NCBI GenBank assembly: GCA_964017065.1
Contig: OZ024790.1
Span: 1,792,631 to 1,856,630, forward strand
Source: Haliclona indistincta
Taxonomy: Eukaryota > Porifera > Demospongiae > Haplosclerida > Chalinidae
Reading direction: 5' to 3'
Length of the DNA stretch: 64,000 bases
Position 1 is the stretch's first letter; every line of letters starts with the position of its first letter. This document shows positions 60,756 to 64,000 of this stretch, piece after piece. The notes under the pieces are model-generated. The model had not been told where the DNA came from. It did not search any database and saw only the letters and a list, made by a program, of their open reading frames with translations. The position numbers and the translations under genes were made by a program.

Positions 60756-61262
60756 TGATGTGGTGAGGTCGCTCTGCTACACCGTGAGGTCGCTCAGCTA
60801 CACCGTGAGGTCGCTCTGCTACACCGTGAGGTCGCTTCCCTGCATCGTGAGGTCGCTCTGCTACACCGTGAGGTCGCTTCCCTGCATAGTGAGGTCGCTT
60901 GGCTGCACCATGAGGTCGCTCTGCTACACCGTGAGGTCGCTCAGCTACACCGTGAGGTCGCTCTGCTACACCGTGAGGTCGCTTCCCTGCATCGTGAGGT
61001 CGCTCTGCTACACCGTGAGGTCGCTTCCCTGCATAGTGAGGTCGCTTGGCTGCACCGTGAGGTCGCTTCCCTGCATCGTGAGGTCGCTTGGCTGCACCGT
61101 GAGGTCGCTTCCCTGCATCGTGAGGTCGCTTGGCTGCACCGTGAGGTCGCTTCCCTGCATCGTGAGGTCGCTTGGCTGCACCGTGAGGTCGCTTCCCTGC
61201 ATCGTGAGGTCGCTTAGCTGCACCGTGAGGTCGCTCCGCTACACTGTGAGTCGCTCCGCTAC
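60756..61262. repeat. 21-bp tandem array (about 24 units) between divergent genes
   Basis: Unit GTGAGGTCGCTCTGCTACACC with variants TTCCCTGCATC and TTGGCTGCACC, partly alternating. The 21-bp period keeps frames open on both strands (RSLxxxV heptads and the reverse), which is not evidence of a gene. Confidence 0.92.
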
Positions 61263-61406
61263 ATCACGAGGTCGGTGCAGTGCGATACATTGATCTGGTG
61301 AGGTCGGTCATAATAATTACCAGTCCGGCCTCTGGGGACGAGGCTAGCCTGTATTATAGCTAGCCCTAGAGACGATCCGCAAAATGGCGACCTAGCAACG
61401 TTTATG

Positions 61407-61438
61407 ACCCCGCCTCTCTCCACCCAAAAGGCGGGGTC
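61407..61438. promoter_or_regulatory. GC hairpin and YY1-like site in the integrase leader
   Basis: GACCCCGCC pairs with GGCGGGGTC around a 14-base loop, 27 bp before the ATG. An AAAATGGCG (YY1-like) lies at 61381-61389. Function is inferred. Confidence 0.35.
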
Positions 61439-61464
61439 TTTTTCAGCTGAAGATAACTGAGAAT

Positions 61465-63089
61465 ATGGATACAGAATCGACATCGAATGAGTTGCTGGAA
61501 GCTATTGTAAGAGTCTGTCGACGAGTGCAACAGCTGTTAATGGTATACGAAGAAGGAAGGGATCCTGACAAACTAGATTGTCTCGTTTATCACGTTGGTA
61601 GATTACAACGTATGGCAATGGCGCTTGACAACTGCAGTACTCAAGTTATAGAAGCTACTTCTAGGAGTTTGACATTGCTGGAAGACCTGAACAGTCTGTC
61701 GGGAAATAGTTCTACATCTCAAGCAGCCACACTTCAAACAAGCCATAGAGGGCGTCCAAAATTTGACATAGCTCAGGACCAGCTGGAGTATCTTTTGAGC
61801 ATTGGCTTTCATTGTCCTGCCATTGCTGACCTGTTTGGTGTTAGCTTGAGCACTGTCAGAAGGCGGATGAGTGATTTTGGGCTGAGTGTTACTGCTCTCT
61901 ACTCTAGTATAACGGACTATGAGCTTGAATTGCTAGTTCGTGACATTTTGAGAGATTTTCCCAACTGTGGTTATCGCTTGATGCATGGGCACTTGCTGCA
62001 ACGAGGTCATAGGGTCATCCAAGCACGCATTCGAGAGACCCTACATAGAGTTGATCCTGAAGGTGTAATAATTCGATGGAGTACAGCTGTAGAACGCCGT
62101 AAATATTCTGTTGCATCACCATTATCATTATGGCACATAGACGGCAACCACAAACTCATAAGGTATGCAAAGTATACTGCTGGTTACTACTGGCTATTAT
62201 AACTGTCCAACCCCTAATGTGTCACCTTTAAGCTGACAAACAATTATGTACCAGAAGTGTAACTGTAAATCTGGTACTTTTAAAATTTAATGCTAAGACT
62301 ATTAATAACCAAATCAGTATCCAGAGCACATTATAATAACCAGACCAACAAGTGATACATTATTTTCATTTAAATTTTTATTATTAATTTTGTAATTTTG
62401 TCTTTTTGAAGGTGGAGGCTTGTGGTCCATGGTGGTGTTGATGGATACTCTAGACTTCCAGTCTACTTGAATTGTGCGAACAACAACAGAGCTGATACCG
62501 TGTTGGAGCAGTTCAAAAAAGCCGTTCACACGTATGGTTTACCATCACGTGTTCGTACAGATCAAGGTGGTGAGAATGTCGACGTAGGAATGTTCCTTTT
62601 GACACATCCTTTACGTGGGCCTGGGCGTAGTAGCGTTATAGTTGGTAAAAGCGTCCACAACCAACGCATTGAGAGACTGTGGAGGGATGTTTATACTGGT
62701 GTTATAGGATATTATTACAATTTGTTCTACCACTTAGAACAAGTTAATATGCTTGACCCAAATAATGACTTACATCTATTCTGTCTTCACACTGTCTACA
62801 TACCACGAATCAACCGACATCTTCAGTCTTGGATGGAAGCATGGGCAAAGCACCCAATGAGATCTGAACACAATATGTCACCTGAGCAATTGTGGATAAG
62901 TGGTCTTCAGAAGATTGCAGGTTCAGGCAGCCTCATCTCAAATGAAGTTTTTGAGAGTATTGATGAAGTAAGTGACAATTATGCGTAACCCAACAAATAT
63001 GGCTATATGCATGTGTGTAGGACATGTTAGACCACTTTGGTGTGGACTGGTATGGACCTGCTCCAGATGACGATGACATGCAACAGTGA
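61465..63089 (+). CDS. Integrase-core (rva_4-type) DDE protein, three exons
   Basis: Transposase/integrase-like protein of 440 aa. Exons: 61465-62162, 62412-62967, 63021-63089, GT-AG, phases consistent ([26 protein letters not shown]). Residues 90-140 hold a helix-turn-helix-like part ([32 protein letters not shown]). The catalytic set is D226 (LWHIDGNHK), D283 ([11 protein letters not shown]) and E320 ([12 protein letters not shown]), spacing D-x36-E. This family is widespread in corals, fish and other marine animals; whether copies move or have been adopted by the host is not known to me. Related proteins continue past this stop, and that continuation is present in another frame (see 63090-63243). 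Start chosen at the first ATG after a GC hairpin leader. Divergent from STAMBP; AATAAA at 63291. Confidence 0.85.
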
Positions 63090-63243
63090 AACGGTTGATA
63101 TTCCTGAAACACTATGTCCTTTGAGAGACTCAGATATGGAACAGTTGTACACTACTATTCCACCACTGCAACACAGTGCTAACTATGGAATAGATTTGTA
63201 TGAGCATACCTTGTCATTTATATCTTCATTACTCAATAATTAG
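63090..63243 (+). pseudogene. C-terminal segment of the integrase gene in a shifted frame
   Basis: After the TGA at 63087 the +1 frame continues VDIPETLCPLRDSDMEQLYT and NYGIDLYEHTLSF to a stop at 63243. This resembles the conserved tail of the family (VPxxxCPL, NYGIDLY). One extra base near 63086 would explain it. It could be a real inactivating frameshift, a sequencing error or an unseen splice. Confidence 0.6.
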
Positions 63244-63443
63244 TAATTATTATGAATTTTTGGTTCATGAATAATGAATTTTGGTTCATGAATAAATAAT
63301 GGTATGTGGTAAAGGCACAAAATACCTATAGCATGTAGCTAGATGACAGGACATAGCTAACATAGTTACCACAGCAACTGGTTATATGGATGATATATGA
63401 ACAAAACGGTTATGATACTCATTGACAGCAGTCATATTATGTC

Positions 63444-64000
63444 CTACACTGTACCAAAAAATCCCTGAGATCCCAGCACTACAAAATTCATTTTTTCTTT
63501 GAAGGAGTCAAAATCTTGAGGAAAACTGATCGGAAAACGTAACACAAGGGAGCAGGTAGAGACTGTCGGCAACCTATCTTCTCTTGTGAACTCCACTGTG
63601 CCGATTATGTCACCAAAACCCAGAGGTGGAACAGAATCCAAGCCAGTCAAGAAAACCATGATGTCTTCTAATGTTGGGGAAGCTTGGTCTCCTAGATCTG
63701 GAAGAATTTGTAACAGCACATCATAATTATTGTTTTTAATCTTACTTTCAATGTACTGTAGATAGCGTATCCACATCATCATGATTGATTCCTCGGCTAT
63801 TCGCTGGTTTGAAGATTTAGCAGAGAACACAGGTTTGAAAAGATCCTGAATAAACGTGCTGGTAATTTTTACAACCGGAGGAGCAAAAACTTTTCTAAGT
63901 AAACTCGGATTTGAATCCATTATGTCATGGAATCCAAGAATACCAAGTCCACGTCGTAACTGTTCTAATTCTGCTAAACTGGCAAAAACTGTGTAGTGCA
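63444..64000 (-). CDS. HECT-domain E3 ubiquitin ligase, C-terminal end (G2E3-like); 5' part outside window
   Basis: The frame is open from the window edge to a stop at 63444. It starts HYTVFASLAELEQLRRGLGI and runs through FLTGLDSVPPLGFGD to LPTVSTCSLVLRFPIS, FDSFKEKMNFVV and GSQGFF. The pattern LPxxxTC followed by LRFP and a closing amphipathic helix is the HECT C-lobe; the Cys is the ubiquitin acceptor. In animals such diverged HECT proteins are often annotated as G2/M-phase-specific E3 ligase-like and occur in many copies, frequently beside mobile DNA. Tail to tail with the integrase gene. The upstream domains are not visible. Confidence 0.75.
   Translation of the reverse strand, partial: HYTVFASLAELEQLRRGLGILGFHDIMDSNPSLLRKVFAPPVVKITSTFIQDLFKPVFSAKSSNQRIAEESIMMMWIRYLQYIESKIKNNNYDVLLQILPDLGDQASPTLEDIMVFLTGLDSVPPLGFGDIIGTVEFTREDRLPTVSTCSLVLRFPISFPQDFDSFKEKMNFVVLGSQGFFGTV

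Noticed and set aside
60703..61293. 196-codon frame with RSLCYTV/RSLPCIV heptads
   Set aside because: A 21-bp tandem repeat open on both strands; no start context, no domain.
61407..61438. GC hairpin followed by T run as a bacterial-type terminator
   Set aside because: Eukaryotic context and position before a start codon; treated as leader structure instead.

Overview
This is a eukaryotic window with spliced genes, very many tandem repeats and many short foldback transposons. The gene content is animal: glycine dehydrogenase, a forkhead factor and the endosomal deubiquitinase AMSH. The compact gene spacing, and the rva_4-type integrase and G2E3-like HECT genes, suggest an early-branching marine invertebrate. 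A demosponge is my best guess, but nothing in the window proves it.

Layout. From 1637 to 15509 (+) lie the last eight coding exons of glycine dehydrogenase (GLDC, glycine-cleavage P-protein), preceded by a nest of MITEs. A convergent single-intron forkhead gene (FoxD-like) lies at 16665-18508 (-). About 450 bp upstream of it, on the same strand, ends a very large gene for the K63-specific deubiquitinase AMSH/STAMBP (18965-60604, -). Twelve exons add up to about 1.9 kb of coding sequence in 41.6 kb. The introns are filled with minisatellites, microsatellites, MITEs and, in intron 3, decayed fragments of mobile or multigene-family DNA plus a 4-kb array of a 38-bp repeat. A 21-bp repeat array separates the AMSH start from a divergent three-exon integrase-domain gene (61465-63089, +). 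At the right edge is the 3' end of a HECT-domain ligase gene (63444-64000, -).

Most notable are three things. First, AMSH has a 150-bp tandem duplication that created an extra in-frame 87-nt exon. It doubles the motif PX(V/I)(D/N)RXXKP, which in vertebrate AMSH binds the SH3 domain of STAM. The upstream exon also carries PPxY and PSAP motifs. Second, one 67-bp minisatellite occurs as eight separate arrays in both orientations, and its unit begins like the ends of TA-flanked MITEs found in the same window. Third, there are several datable MITE insertions: two 583-bp elements sharing a TTAA and nested inside another MITE, a 712-bp TTAA foldback, and a TA element with an internal empty-site copy.

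All exon borders were found by eye from GT/AG sites, reading phase and resemblance to known families. No alignment or transcript data were available.
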